From: DAMCAP01 sp032059445
Lineage (GTDB): Bacteria; Bacillota; Clostridia; Oscillospirales; Ruminococcaceae
Reading direction: 5' to 3'
Length of the DNA: 64,000 bases
Assembly: GCA_032059445.1 (NCBI GenBank)
Contig: DAMCAP010000009.1
Coordinates: forward strand, 1 to 64,000
Of this stretch, positions 51,127-60,139 are shown one piece after another (position 1 is the stretch's first letter; every line of letters starts with the position of its first letter). The translations under genes and the position numbers were made by a program. The notes under the pieces are model-generated. The model had not been told where the DNA came from. It worked only from the letters and a program-made list of their open reading frames with translations, and did no database searches.

Positions 51127-52296
51127 ATGAAGATCGGAGTATACGGCGGCACCTTTAATCCCATACATTTGGGGCACGTGGCGCTGGCAAAAAGCTGCGC
51201 AGATGCTTTGGGCTTAGATCAAGTGATCTTTATCCCTACCTACTCACCACCCCATAAGGCGGGAGAGGGGATTGCGCAGGCTTACCACCGCATGAATCTT
51301 TGCAGGCTGGCGGTGGAAGATGAGCCGAGATTTATGGTCAGCGATATTGAAGTTAACCGCAAAGGGGTCAGCTATACTGTTGATACCCTGCGGGCACTTA
51401 AAGGACAATATCCTGACGCAGTGCTCTACCTCATCATGGGCAGCGATATGTACTTTACAATCGAGCAATGGCGCAGCTACGAAGAGATTTTAAGGCTAGC
51501 CATCGTGGTGACTGCTTCGAGAGAAGCAGGGGAGCTTGCAAAGCTGCAAACCAAGCAAGAGCAGCTGCATACCAAGGGTTTTGATAGTATCGTGCTTGAC
51601 AATGAGGTTGTGGAGGTATCTTCCACTCAGCTTCGAGAACATATGAATCCGGAGCTGCTCGACCCTAAGGTCCTTGCGTACATCCACCAAAATAGCCTCT
51701 ATGGCTATCAAGATCAGCCTTACCTCTATGACACCCAGCTTATTGCAAATATAGTTGGAGGATTGCTGGGGGATGAGCGCTATCATCATTCTCAGATGGT
51801 TGCGAAAGCTGCTGCGGGGCTGGCAGAGCATTACGGATTAAATGCTCATCATGCCTATGTCGCAGGGCTGATACATGATGTATGCAAAGAAATGACAAGC
51901 GATCAGATGCAGAGCTTATTGCAAGGCGGAGAATGGCTAAATGAGCCTGCTTTTTATCGTCAGCCACATATCTGGCATGGCTTTGCTGCTGCGATTTTTA
52001 TACAGCGTGAATTAAAGATATACAACCATCAAATAATAGAGGCAGTGCGGTTTCACACCACAGGCCGAGCAGAGATGTCGGAGTTTGAAAAAATCATCTT
52101 TTTAGCGGATTTGATTTCGGATGACCGGGTATATGCAGATGTAGGCCATCTTCGGCAGATCTGCTATCGAAATCTCGATGAAGGGCTGGCTTTTGCTCTA
52201 CAATATATCTTATCGACGCTAACAGCCAAAGCTGCCCCCCTGTATAGTGAAACCGTCAAAGCATACAATCAGTACATGGAGTTTTATAAAGCTTGA
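51127..52296 (+). CDS. nadD: Fusion of nicotinate-nucleotide adenylyltransferase and YqeK HD-domain hydrolase
   Basis: A 389-residue two-domain protein. Residues 1-190 are NadD, which makes NaAD from NaMN and ATP: GGTFNPIHLGH at the start and EVSSTQLREHM near the end. Residues ~200-389 are a YqeK-type HD phosphohydrolase (H in RYHHSQMVAKAA, HD in AGLIHDVCKE, RFHTTG, IFLADLISDDR). YqeK cleaves Ap4A to ADP. In most Firmicutes these are two adjacent genes; here they are fused without a stop or shift. The start at 51127 follows AAAGGAGG by about ten bases. Confidence 0.93.
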   Translation: MKIGVYGGTFNPIHLGHVALAKSCADALGLDQVIFIPTYSPPHKAGEGIAQAYHRMNLCRLAVEDEPRFMVSDIEVNRKGVSYTVDTLRALKGQYPDAVLYLIMGSDMYFTIEQWRSYEEILRLAIVVTASREAGELAKLQTKQEQLHTKGFDSIVLDNEVVEVSSTQLREHMNPELLDPKVLAYIHQNSLYGYQDQPYLYDTQLIANIVGGLLGDERYHHSQMVAKAAAGLAEHYGLNAHHAYVAGLIHDVCKEMTSDQMQSLLQGGEWLNEPAFYRQPHIWHGFAAAIFIQRELKIYNHQIIEAVRFHTTGRAEMSEFEKIIFLADLISDDRVYADVGHLRQICYRNLDEGLAFALQYILSTLTAKAAPLYSETVKAYNQYMEFYKA

Positions 52297-52329
52297 TGAT
52301 CCTGCTTGTAGTTTTTGGAGGCTGTTTCT

Positions 52330-53385
52330 ATGCAGGTTTTGACCAAAAGGGTTTTACTCATCTCGGCGATGTCGATTACCAGCTTTGCTGTGGCTGCCGC
52401 CGCAGTTTCATTTCATAAAGCACCTCAGCTCCCCCCGTCATTGACCCCGCAACCCATCAATCAGACTCAGCAAAAGACCAATCCCGAAGCTGCCGTAGAT
52501 GTACCCCAGACAGCTGGGCTAGATGGTGATATTACCATCCTTGCCTGTGGGACAGACGGGTCAGATAATCTGACAGATGTAGTGGCGCTCATTAGGGTAG
52601 ATGGGCAAAATGGCAAGGTATATGCGTTGCAGATCCCCAGAGATACTTTTATCGGTAAGCAATATCCCACCGGGAAGATCAACAGCATCTATAAAGGCAA
52701 TAGCCATGATAAAACCATCAAGGAGCTCAAGTCGGTCATTGAGGCCCAGCTAAAAGTACCCATCGACCGCTATGTGTTGGTGAGCCTTGATACAGTAAAG
52801 CGGGCTGTAGATGAAATCGGTGGTGTGCGGATGGAGATACCCGAGCAGATCAATTATCTCCCCGGTAAGGTACTATATCCAGGCGAGCAGCTCTTAGATG
52901 GGGATAAATCCATCTGGGTGATCCGCCATCGGCAGGGTTATCTCAATGGGGACATCGATAGGCTGGATATGCAAAAGCAATTCGTCCTATCTGCGCTATC
53001 TTCCGCCAAGAAGCTAGGCAAGCTAAAAGCTGTAACCACAGCCGTGAAGCTGTTGCCGCTGGTCAAGACAGATATCGCACTGACTGAGGGGGCCTCAATC
53101 GTGAGCACACTGATGGACTTTGGTGCTGAAGATATTAAAACGGCAGTATTGCCCGGCTATGGCACCTATTTTTATAGCTATGCTGTGTATGTACCCAATA
53201 GGCAAGAGCTTACACCGATCATCAATGAGTTTTTTAGGGTGGATTCCCCGATAACACACGACCAACTGGCAACGGTGTACCCTCCCAAAGAGGAGAAACC
53301 AAAGGTCGTACCTAAGGTGGTAAGCCCCTCTATAATAGATGAACCATCAACGGGCGGTCTTGATTATAGCTGGGATTTCGGGTAA
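52330..53385 (+). CDS. LytR-CpsA-Psr (LCP) family cell-wall glycopolymer ligase
   Basis: A 351-residue membrane-anchored protein. An N-terminal helix (RVLLISAMSITSFAVAAAAV) and a Pro-rich linker lead to the LCP domain, with LACGTDGSDNLTDVVALIRV, LQIPRDTFI, GKINSIYKGNS, and the arginine-rich IWVIRHRQGYLNGDIDRLDMQ broken over residues ~205-230. LCP enzymes transfer wall teichoic acid or capsule precursors to peptidoglycan. It sits between yqeK and rsfS, a standard clostridial arrangement. The ATG at 52330 lies eight bases after TTGGAGG. Confidence 0.92.
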   Translation: MQVLTKRVLLISAMSITSFAVAAAAVSFHKAPQLPPSLTPQPINQTQQKTNPEAAVDVPQTAGLDGDITILACGTDGSDNLTDVVALIRVDGQNGKVYALQIPRDTFIGKQYPTGKINSIYKGNSHDKTIKELKSVIEAQLKVPIDRYVLVSLDTVKRAVDEIGGVRMEIPEQINYLPGKVLYPGEQLLDGDKSIWVIRHRQGYLNGDIDRLDMQKQFVLSALSSAKKLGKLKAVTTAVKLLPLVKTDIALTEGASIVSTLMDFGAEDIKTAVLPGYGTYFYSYAVYVPNRQELTPIINEFFRVDSPITHDQLATVYPPKEEKPKVVPKVVSPSIIDEPSTGGLDYSWDFG

Positions 53386-53464
53386 GGATTAACTTCTTAC
53401 TGGATAAAGGCTATGCAAGGCGCTCGACCAAATACTATACAACATCAAAAGGAGTGACAATCAA

Positions 53465-53803
53465 ATGACTTCACTGGATAAGGCGAAACTGGTAGCACAG
53501 GTATTGGATGACAAAAAAGCTACCGATGTAAAGATACTCGAAGTAACCAAGAAGACAAGCCTTGGCGATTACTTCGTGATCGCAACAGGTACCAGCACCA
53601 CCCACGTCAGATCTCTCAGTGACGATGTAGACGAAGCCCTCACAAAGCAGGGGCAGGAGCCAAAGCGGATAGAAGGCTATCAGTCGCAATCGTGGATCCT
53701 GATGGATTACTACGATGTAATCGTTCATATCTTCCAGAAGGAAACTAGAGAGTTTTATTCGCTTGAGCGACTGTGGGCAGATGCTCCCGTAGTGGAGCTT
53801 TAA
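53465..53803 (+). CDS. rsfS: Ribosomal silencing factor RsfS
   Basis: A 112-residue protein that binds L14 and keeps subunits apart when nutrients are short. The family core is complete: ILEVTKKTSLGDYFVIATG, HVRSLSDDVDEAL and GYQSQSWILMDYYDVIVHIF, ending REFYSLERLWADAP. An AAAAGGAG box precedes the ATG. It lies between the LCP gene and leuS; a small hairpin (CCCTGC/GCAGGG, 53819-53836) without a T-run separates it from leuS. Confidence 0.96.
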   Translation: MTSLDKAKLVAQVLDDKKATDVKILEVTKKTSLGDYFVIATGTSTTHVRSLSDDVDEALTKQGQEPKRIEGYQSQSWILMDYYDVIVHIFQKETREFYSLERLWADAPVVEL

Positions 53804-53881
53804 AACAAGTTGCAGACGCCCTGCTTAGCAGCAGGGTGAATCTATATATGTCGCAGGCAAGCGGCGGAACGGAGCTTATGC

Positions 53882-56284
53882 ATGAAGTACGAATTTCACG
53901 CCATTGAGAAAAAATGGCAGGATATCTGGGCTGCCAAAAATGTCTTTGCAGCCTCCAATGATTACACCAAAAAGAAATTTTATGCGCTGGTAGAGTTCCC
54001 TTACCCATCGGGCCAGGGGCTCCATGTAGGGCACCCAAGATCCTACACTGCGCTAGATATTTTGTCCCGTAAGCGCAGGCTTGATGGCTATAATGTGCTG
54101 TATCCTATGGGTTGGGATGCTTTTGGCCTGCCTACTGAGAATTTTGCCATTAAGCATCATATACACCCTGCAAAGGTTACAAATGACAATGTAGCTAGAT
54201 TTAAGACGCAGTTGCAGTCGCTTGGCCTTTCTTTTGACTGGAATCGTGAAATCAATACGACAGATCCCAATTACTTCAAGTGGACCCAGTGGATTTTCCT
54301 CCAGTTCTTTAAAAAAGGACTTGCTTATAAAAAAGAGATGGCGGTCAACTGGTGTACCTCTTGTAAAGTCGTCCTTGCCAACGAAGAAGTGGTTGGCGGC
54401 GTATGTGAGCGTTGTAGCGGTGAGGTAGTAAGGCGGGTAAAGAGCCAGTGGATGCTGGGAATCACCAAGTATGCCCAGCGCCTGATCGACGATCTCGACA
54501 CCGTTGATTATATAGAGCGTGTCAAAACCTCTCAGATCAACTGGATTGGTCGCTCCACCGGTGCTGAGGTAGATTTCACCACCTCTAGCGGCGATCTGCT
54601 TAAGATTTTTACCACTAGACCCGATACTTTGTACGGTGCTACATACATGGTAATCAGCCCCGAGCACCCTTATATCGATAAATGGTCTGACTCCATCGCC
54701 AACATGGAGGAGATCAGGGCTTACCAGGAAGCAGCCGCTAAGAAGTCGGACTTTGAGCGCTCTGAAGTCAACAAAGACAAAACCGGAGTGCGTATTGAGG
54801 GTGTCACTGCTATCAACCCAGTGAGCCAGAAGCATATCCCAATCTTTATCTCTGACTATGTACTGATGACCTACGGCACAGGTGCTATTATGGCTGTACC
54901 GGGTCATGATGCCCGTGACTGGGAGTTTGCCAAGAAGTTTGATCTGCCGATTGTAGAAGTTGTATCAGGCGGTAACGTTGAGGCCGAGGCATTTACAGAC
55001 TGCGAGACAGGGGTAATGGTCAACTCTCCTCTGATCGACGGCTTATCGGTAGAAGATGCGAAGAAAAAGATCATCGCCTACCTAAGCGAGCAAGGCATCG
55101 CTCAGGAGAAGGTTAACTATAAGCTGCGTGACTGGGTGTTTTCTCGTCAGCGCTATTGGGGAGAGCCTATCCCAATCGTGATCTGCCCTAAATGTGGCTA
55201 TGTACCGCTGGATGAGAGTCAGCTACCCCTGACCCTGCCCGATGTAGAGTCATATGAGCCTACTGGCGATGGGGAGTCCCCTCTGGCTGCGCTGGATAGC
55301 TGGGTACACACCACCTGCCCTCAGTGCGGCGGTGAGGCAAAGCGTGAAACCGATACCATGCCCCAGTGGGCTGGTTCCTCATGGTACTTCCTGCGCTATA
55401 CCGACCCAGGCAACGACATGGCACTGGCAGCAAAGGAAGCGCTGGAGTACTGGATGCCTGTAGATTGGTATAACGGTGGTATGGAGCACACCACACTGCA
55501 TCTGCTGTACTCGAGATTCTGGCATAAGTTCCTCTATGATATCGGTGTGGTAAATACCTGTGAGCCTTACGCTAAGCGTACCAGCCACGGTATGATCCTC
55601 GGCGAATCAGGGGAGAAGATGTCAAAATCCAGAGGAAATGTAGTAAACCCCGACGATATCGTGGAGCAATACGGTGCAGATACTCTACGCCTCTACGAGA
55701 TGTTTATCGGTGACTTTGAGAAGGCTGCTCCTTGGAACACCTCCTCCATCAAGGGCTGTAAGCGCTTCCTTGACCGTGTGTGGGGCATGATGGAGTTAAT
55801 TTCTGCCGATGGCAATGGTGCAGAGCTGGAGTCTTCCTTCCACAAGACCATTAAGAAGGTTACCGAAGATATTGAAGCCATGAAGTTTAACACTGCGATC
55901 GCTGCTTTGATGGCTCTGATCAACGAAATCTATGACGCTAAGAGCATGACTGCTGACCAGATGCGGATATTCCTATTGTTGCTCAATCCCTTTGCCCCCC
56001 ATATTACAGAAGAGATGTGGGAGCGGTGCGGTTTTGCGGGTATGGTCACCGGGCAGAGCTGGCCACAGTATGACCCTGCAAAGTGTATCGATGCGAGCGT
56101 AGAGATCGTAGTACAGATCAACGGTAAAATCCGTGGTCGTCTTGTAATTGCTATGGATGCAGATCAGGATACTGCGCTGGCTGCAGCGCATGCGGATGCA
56201 GATATCCAGTCTTCGCTGGATGGGAAGCAGATCGTAAAGCAGGTCTATGTACCAAACAAGCTGCTAAACTTCGTTGTAAAGTAA
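53882..56284 (+). CDS. leuS: Leucyl-tRNA synthetase
   Basis: An 800-residue class I synthetase. The HIGH motif appears as HVGH in GLHVGHPRSYTA; KMSKS is in GEKMSKSRGNVV. The CP1 editing domain (about 220-410) has TTRPDTLYGATYMVIS and GAIMAVPGHDARD. A zinc-type Cys cluster (CTSCKVVLANEE, CERCSG) precedes editing. No T-box leader is seen in the 78 bases upstream. A GGAG box lies seven bases before the ATG. A strong terminator follows and closes the long plus-strand block. Confidence 0.98.
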   Translation: MKYEFHAIEKKWQDIWAAKNVFAASNDYTKKKFYALVEFPYPSGQGLHVGHPRSYTALDILSRKRRLDGYNVLYPMGWDAFGLPTENFAIKHHIHPAKVTNDNVARFKTQLQSLGLSFDWNREINTTDPNYFKWTQWIFLQFFKKGLAYKKEMAVNWCTSCKVVLANEEVVGGVCERCSGEVVRRVKSQWMLGITKYAQRLIDDLDTVDYIERVKTSQINWIGRSTGAEVDFTTSSGDLLKIFTTRPDTLYGATYMVISPEHPYIDKWSDSIANMEEIRAYQEAAAKKSDFERSEVNKDKTGVRIEGVTAINPVSQKHIPIFISDYVLMTYGTGAIMAVPGHDARDWEFAKKFDLPIVEVVSGGNVEAEAFTDCETGVMVNSPLIDGLSVEDAKKKIIAYLSEQGIAQEKVNYKLRDWVFSRQRYWGEPIPIVICPKCGYVPLDESQLPLTLPDVESYEPTGDGESPLAALDSWVHTTCPQCGGEAKRETDTMPQWAGSSWYFLRYTDPGNDMALAAKEALEYWMPVDWYNGGMEHTTLHLLYSRFWHKFLYDIGVVNTCEPYAKRTSHGMILGESGEKMSKSRGNVVNPDDIVEQYGADTLRLYEMFIGDFEKAAPWNTSSIKGCKRFLDRVWGMMELISADGNGAELESSFHKTIKKVTEDIEAMKFNTAIAALMALINEIYDAKSMTADQMRIFLLLLNPFAPHITEEMWERCGFAGMVTGQSWPQYDPAKCIDASVEIVVQINGKIRGRLVIAMDADQDTALAAAHADADIQSSLDGKQIVKQVYVPNKLLNFVVK

Positions 56285-56311
56285 TCCAATAGGGCTGAAT
56301 TAAATAAAAGC

Positions 56312-56349
56312 AGGGCTTCATTGTAGTGATACAATGAAGCCCTATTTTT
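56312..56349 (+). terminator. Intrinsic terminator after leuS
   Basis: A perfect 14-bp stem (AGGGCTTCATTGTA with TACAATGAAGCCCT), a four-base loop, then ATTTTTG. Confidence 0.93.
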
Positions 56350-56385
56350 GTTAGCTCTTATAATTATCTTAGCTTTGCTCGGTCA

Positions 56386-56774
56386 CTAGCTCCCGACCAA
56401 CCCAAATTTATCAATCAACGAAGCAAAACAGGAAGAATTGGCGGCACTGCTCATGGGAGATAAGATAACGGCACCATCGCTGATAAGATCAGACACTTTC
56501 TTTACCTCTTCTGCGGTTTCAAAGGTAATCACCAGAGAAACGGTATTGCCACTTTGAAGAGGGATGCTTTTATCATACTCAGAGAGCATGAGCCTTGTAT
56601 GGCCAATCCTGATTTCTGCGTGATATACCAATGCGGACTGATTCTTTTTGCTAGGTAATCGAGAGGGCAGTAACGGCATACTTCTTCAGGGTGAATTATT
56701 CAGCATGAAAGACTTTATGCTTTAAGGCAGTTCCCCGAAAAGTGTAGGTTAGGGGTTACAACAAACTTCTGCAT
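56386..56774 (-). pseudogene. Broken PhnB-like VOC (glyoxalase-fold) gene
   Basis: On the minus strand an ATG at 56774, seven bases after a GGAAGG box, opens a PhnB-like start (KFVVTPNLHFSGNCLKA) that hits TAA after 19 codons. The rest of the family sequence resumes in another frame at about 56640 (VYHAEIRIGHTRLMLSEY, then VSLVITFETAEEVKKVSDLI and SLIDKFG). The stretch between is too short for the missing residues, so there is a deletion as well as a shift. The C-terminus ends LVGS instead of the usual W-containing end. I read it as a recently inactivated gene. Confidence 0.75.
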
Positions 56775-56909
56775 ATTCGTACCTTCCTTCATTTTATCGC
56801 TGCCTTAGCTTAGGCGGATCTATGTTATGGCTGATCGCGCTCTTGTCAGAAGATTTTGTGACTAAGTCACAGAGATTTGCAAAAGAGCGTGTTACAATCA
56901 GATTGTAGA

Positions 56910-57597
56910 TTAATCAACGATCTTTTTGAGCTTGGATGGGTCTATAATTTGTATACCACCTCGCGATTGGCTGACGATCCCCTCGGCGGCAAATTGCTTA
57001 AGCATCCTCGATACCACCTCACGCGCAGTACCNNNNNNNNNNACCCAGATGACCGGCAATCTCCTCATGGGTATAGTGGAGGCTGTGGCTGTTTGTTCGT
57101 ACTGTCTCCTGCCAAAGGAAGCGGGCAAGCCGCCGATCGAAGCTGGTAAAGAGCATATGCTGCATTACTGCGGTTACGTCGGAAAATTTTTTGGTTGCTT
57201 GCTTTAGGGCGAAGTTTTCTGCATAGACATTACTTTGGATCACCGAAGCAAAGGCTTCGGAGGCGATTATTAGGATTTCGCTATCTTGACAGGCATCGAC
57301 AAACACATCGAAGCTGATAGATTGCAGCACGCAGGAAGCACTCAGCATACAGATATCGTTGGGATATAGATGGTAGAGTGTAAGCTCCCTACCTTGATCA
57401 GAGAGCATATAAGCCCGCAGGCAGCCTGAGCGCACGAAGATGACCCCAGTGCATTGATTTGTGTTGCCGTGGATGTTATGCCCTCTTTGGCAGCTTAGGG
57501 TAGTGGTACTATTATACAAGAGTGCTTGCTCATGGGCGCTTAGCTTGCTCCAAAAAGGGAATGCTTGTCGGAAGATCGCTTGAATCGACAGATCCAT
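56910..57597 (-). CDS. Crp/Fnr-family transcriptional regulator (interrupted by an assembly gap)
   Basis: A regulator with an N-terminal cyclic-nucleotide-binding-type beta-barrel (residues ~20-130, GVIFVRSGCLRAYMLSDQG) and a C-terminal winged helix. Ten N at 57033-57042 fall in the HTH between EEIAGHLG and GTAREVVSRMLKQF. The flanks share the three bases GGT (minus strand), and merging them gives EIAGHLGTAREVVSRML, the exact family pattern; the length then becomes 675 bases, 224 residues, in frame. The protein lacks the four N-terminal cysteines of Fnr. The start follows AGGAGG. It is divergent from the CoA-disulfide reductase gene. Confidence 0.9.
57033..57042. other. Spurious-looking assembly gap (10 N) in the Crp/Fnr gene
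   Basis: The plus-strand flanks end in ACC and begin with ACC. Collapsing this 3-base overlap and the N restores an uninterrupted reading frame with a family-typical HTH. Confidence 0.85.
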
Positions 57598-57631
57598 AGG
57601 TGCCTCCTAGTTTATAGTAAAGTGTGGATGA

Positions 57632-57651
57632 TCTTCGCTATTAGGTGAAGA
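57632..57651. promoter_or_regulatory. Inverted repeat in the Crp/Fnr-CoADR divergent region
   Basis: TCTTC (57632-57636) and GAAGA (57647-57651) form an inverted repeat with ten bases between, midway between the two divergent starts (57597 and 57703). It could be the binding site of the adjacent Crp/Fnr protein. The half-sites are short, so the support is weak. Confidence 0.3.
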
Positions 57652-57702
57652 AACAATAAAGTCAAAATCATGTGATGCCATATCGGCAGAAGGGAGCTAA
57701 TC

Positions 57703-59382
57703 ATGAAGGTTGTGATAGTAGGCGGCGTAGCCGGAGGTGCATCGGCAGCGGCAAGGCTGCGGCGCTTAGATGAAAAAGCCCAGATTATTATCTTTGAGCG
57801 GGGAGAGTACATCTCATTTGCCAATTGCGGGTTGCCCTATTATATCGGCGGTGAAATAACCGACCGAAATGCCCTAACTTTACAGACACCTCTGAGCTTT
57901 AAGACAAGGTTTAACATTGATGTAAGAGTCAACAGTGAGGTCATTAAAGTAGAGCCTGAGCAAAAAACTGTGCTTGTCAAGGATGCGCATACCGGTAATA
58001 CCTATAGCGAGAGCTATGATCAGCTGATCTTATCCCCCGGTGCTGAGCCGATTGTACCACCGATCGCAGGGATCAAGTCCGATAAGGTCTTTACCCTAAG
58101 AAACATCCCCGATACCCTCAAGATCAAAGAGTATATCGATACCCATAAGCCTACCAGCGCAGCTGTAATCGGCGGCGGTTATATTGGTGTGGAGATGGCG
58201 GAAAACCTCAAGAATGCCGGCTTGGATGTAACCGTCGTAGAGCTGGCGGATCATTTGATTGCGCCACTGGATTACGACATGGCGGCTGACGTCCACAGAT
58301 ATATTGAGGCTAAGGGAGTAAAGCTGGTCTTAAATAATGGTGTGAGCAGCATAGAGGAAAGTGGCAATCAACTCACGCTAAAGCTACAAAAGGGCTGTGT
58401 ACAGACAGATATGGTAATTATGTCTGTAGGAGTCCGCCCTGAGAGTGCTCTTGCCAAGGATGCAGGTATTGCAACCAATCCTAGAGGATCAATCATGGTT
58501 GACCCACACATGCGCACCAATATTGCTGATATTTATGCAGTGGGCGATGCAATCGAGGTGGAAGACTACATCACTAAGCAGCCTGCCTTCATTCCTTTGG
58601 CGGGGCCTGCCAATAAGCAGGGCAGGATTGCAGCTGACAATATCTGCGGTATCTCCTCGAAGTATGAGGGCACTCAGGGGTCTTCGGTGCTCAAGCTATT
58701 TGAAATGACCATCGCCACTACCGGCATTACCGAAAAAACTGCCCAAAGATCACAGATCAATTTCGATAAAACCTATATCTACAGCGGCTCTCATGCAGGC
58801 TATTACCCCGGAGCCCACAATATGTCCATCAAGGTGCTGTGGGATAAGGTTACCCATAAGCTGCTGGGAGCACAGATCGTAGGCTATGACGGAGTGGATA
58901 AGCGGATGGACGTATTGGCAACTGCTCTGCGCTTGGGTGCGTCGATTGAAGACCTGACCAAGCTGGAGCTTTGCTATGCGCCGCCATTTGGCTCTGCCAA
59001 AGACCCGGTAAATATGGTGGGCTTTGTAGCTGAGAATGTAATCAATCATCGCTTTAAGCAGTTTTTCTGGCATGATGTGGAGCATCTACCGAGAGACGGT
59101 AGTGTTACCCTGCTTGACACGCGCACAGGCGGAGAAGTGGCAAATGGTATGATAGAGGGCTTTATACACATCCCTCTTGACAGCCTGCGTGAGAATCTCC
59201 ATAAGCTTGACCCAGCAAAGCCCATATATATCCACTGCCACAGCGGTCTGCGCAGCTACATTGCTTGCAGGATCTTAAGCGGGTACGGCTTTGATTGCTA
59301 CAACCTCGCCGGAGGCTACAGGCTGTATGAAGCAGTGGTCAATCAGAAGCGGGCAGAGGATTATAGCTGCTACAACAAATAA
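57703..59382 (+). CDS. CoA-disulfide reductase/NADH oxidase-like flavoprotein fused to a rhodanese domain
   Basis: A 559-residue protein. Residues 1-450 are a pyridine nucleotide-disulfide oxidoreductase: FAD motif GGVAGGASAAARLRR, redox Cys42 in SFANCGLPYY, NAD(P)H motif AAVIGGGYIGVEMAENL, and second FAD motif IYAVGDAIEV. Residues ~460-555 are a rhodanese domain with its active cysteine in IHCHSGLRS. Such CoADR-RHD enzymes reduce CoA disulfide or polysulfide and handle persulfides. It is divergent from a Crp/Fnr regulator, which may sense redox or sulfur state. A GGGAG box precedes the ATG. Confidence 0.92.
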   Translation: MKVVIVGGVAGGASAAARLRRLDEKAQIIIFERGEYISFANCGLPYYIGGEITDRNALTLQTPLSFKTRFNIDVRVNSEVIKVEPEQKTVLVKDAHTGNTYSESYDQLILSPGAEPIVPPIAGIKSDKVFTLRNIPDTLKIKEYIDTHKPTSAAVIGGGYIGVEMAENLKNAGLDVTVVELADHLIAPLDYDMAADVHRYIEAKGVKLVLNNGVSSIEESGNQLTLKLQKGCVQTDMVIMSVGVRPESALAKDAGIATNPRGSIMVDPHMRTNIADIYAVGDAIEVEDYITKQPAFIPLAGPANKQGRIAADNICGISSKYEGTQGSSVLKLFEMTIATTGITEKTAQRSQINFDKTYIYSGSHAGYYPGAHNMSIKVLWDKVTHKLLGAQIVGYDGVDKRMDVLATALRLGASIEDLTKLELCYAPPFGSAKDPVNMVGFVAENVINHRFKQFFWHDVEHLPRDGSVTLLDTRTGGEVANGMIEGFIHIPLDSLRENLHKLDPAKPIYIHCHSGLRSYIACRILSGYGFDCYNLAGGYRLYEAVVNQKRAEDYSCYNK

Positions 59383-59389
59383 TACCAGC

Positions 59390-59422
59390 GGAGCTTGAGG
59401 GAGACCTCAGGCTCCTTTTTTA
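59390..59422 (+). terminator. Intrinsic terminator after the CoADR-rhodanese gene
   Basis: Stem GAGCTTGAGG with CCTCAGGCTC (one G-T pair), four-base loop, then six T. Confidence 0.85.
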
Positions 59423-59557
59423 TAAAAGAATGTGTAACGCTTGTGCTGGATGAGTAAAGCAATTTGGCTATAGCGCTTATAGTAATTATACCATATTTTA
59501 CCCATTGCAGCTACAGCGAAAAGAAAGATCTAAGATCTCGCGAAAGGGAAAAAAGAA

Positions 59558-59579
59558 ACGAGCAGCGTTTGCTGCTCGT
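59558..59579 (-). terminator. Intrinsic terminator of the minus-strand J-domain cluster
   Basis: A perfect 9-bp stem (ACGAGCAGC with GCTGCTCGT) and a four-base loop. On the minus strand it is followed by TTTCTTTTTT. Confidence 0.88.
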
Positions 59580-59584
59580 AATTA

Positions 59585-60124
59585 TTAGCGTTTCTTGATC
59601 AACTTCTGGCGCAGCCTGTATACATAGGCACGATAGAGGTTTCGCACGGCATAGTCATAGAGAATAAAGATGAAATTACCGATGCCCAGCAGCACATAGG
59701 GGTATAAGCTGCCCAAAAAGCCTCCGTCTTCTAGGAGATACACAAGACCAAACACATGGATAATCACGGTATAAGCGCCGATGGTGGCTGCATTAAATAA
59801 ACATAGCTTTAACCCCCAACGCAGTAGGGTAGATTTAATCTTGTTAAATAGCCCCCGTACGATGGGGTAATACCCTAGCAAAGCAATAAAGACCATTGCA
59901 GCTTCACGATCCGGTACGATCAGCAATGAAAGCAGTGAAGCGGCAGCATATACGATCAGGGCGGTTGAGACTCCCATCTCAACGGTAACGGGGATCAGTG
60001 CAAAGCCTGCCAAAGAGGGCAGGGCATAGGTAGAAAAAGGCACCATGCCTGTCATAAACATGATGCTTAAGCACAATGCGGCACTGATGCCGCCGATGGC
60101 AATCTGCTTGCTTTTGGTCGGCAT
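59585..60124 (-). CDS. Multi-spanning membrane protein, ECF S-component-like
   Basis: A 179-residue hydrophobic protein with about five transmembrane helices, beginning KSKQIAIGGISAALCLSIMF. The AxxxA-type small-residue first helix and overall size resemble substrate-specific (S) components of ECF vitamin transporters, but I cannot assign a family. The C-terminus is basic (YRLRQKLIKKR). The ATG at 60124 lies nine bases after GGAG; an ATG at 60133 is an alternative. It follows the J-domain gene by 15 bases, so the two are cotranscribed. Confidence 0.65.
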   Translation of the reverse strand: MPTKSKQIAIGGISAALCLSIMFMTGMVPFSTYALPSLAGFALIPVTVEMGVSTALIVYAAASLLSLLIVPDREAAMVFIALLGYYPIVRGLFNKIKSTLLRWGLKLCLFNAATIGAYTVIIHVFGLVYLLEDGGFLGSLYPYVLLGIGNFIFILYDYAVRNLYRAYVYRLRQKLIKKR

Positions 60125-60139
60125 AGGTAACATCTCCTC

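Noticed and set aside
53804..53881. T-box or terminator before leuS
   Set aside because: Only a 6-bp hairpin without a T-run is present and the space is too short for a T-box.
54053..54907. Minus-strand open frame of 284 residues inside leuS
   Set aside because: It overlaps the conserved editing region of leuS on the opposite strand and has no family features.
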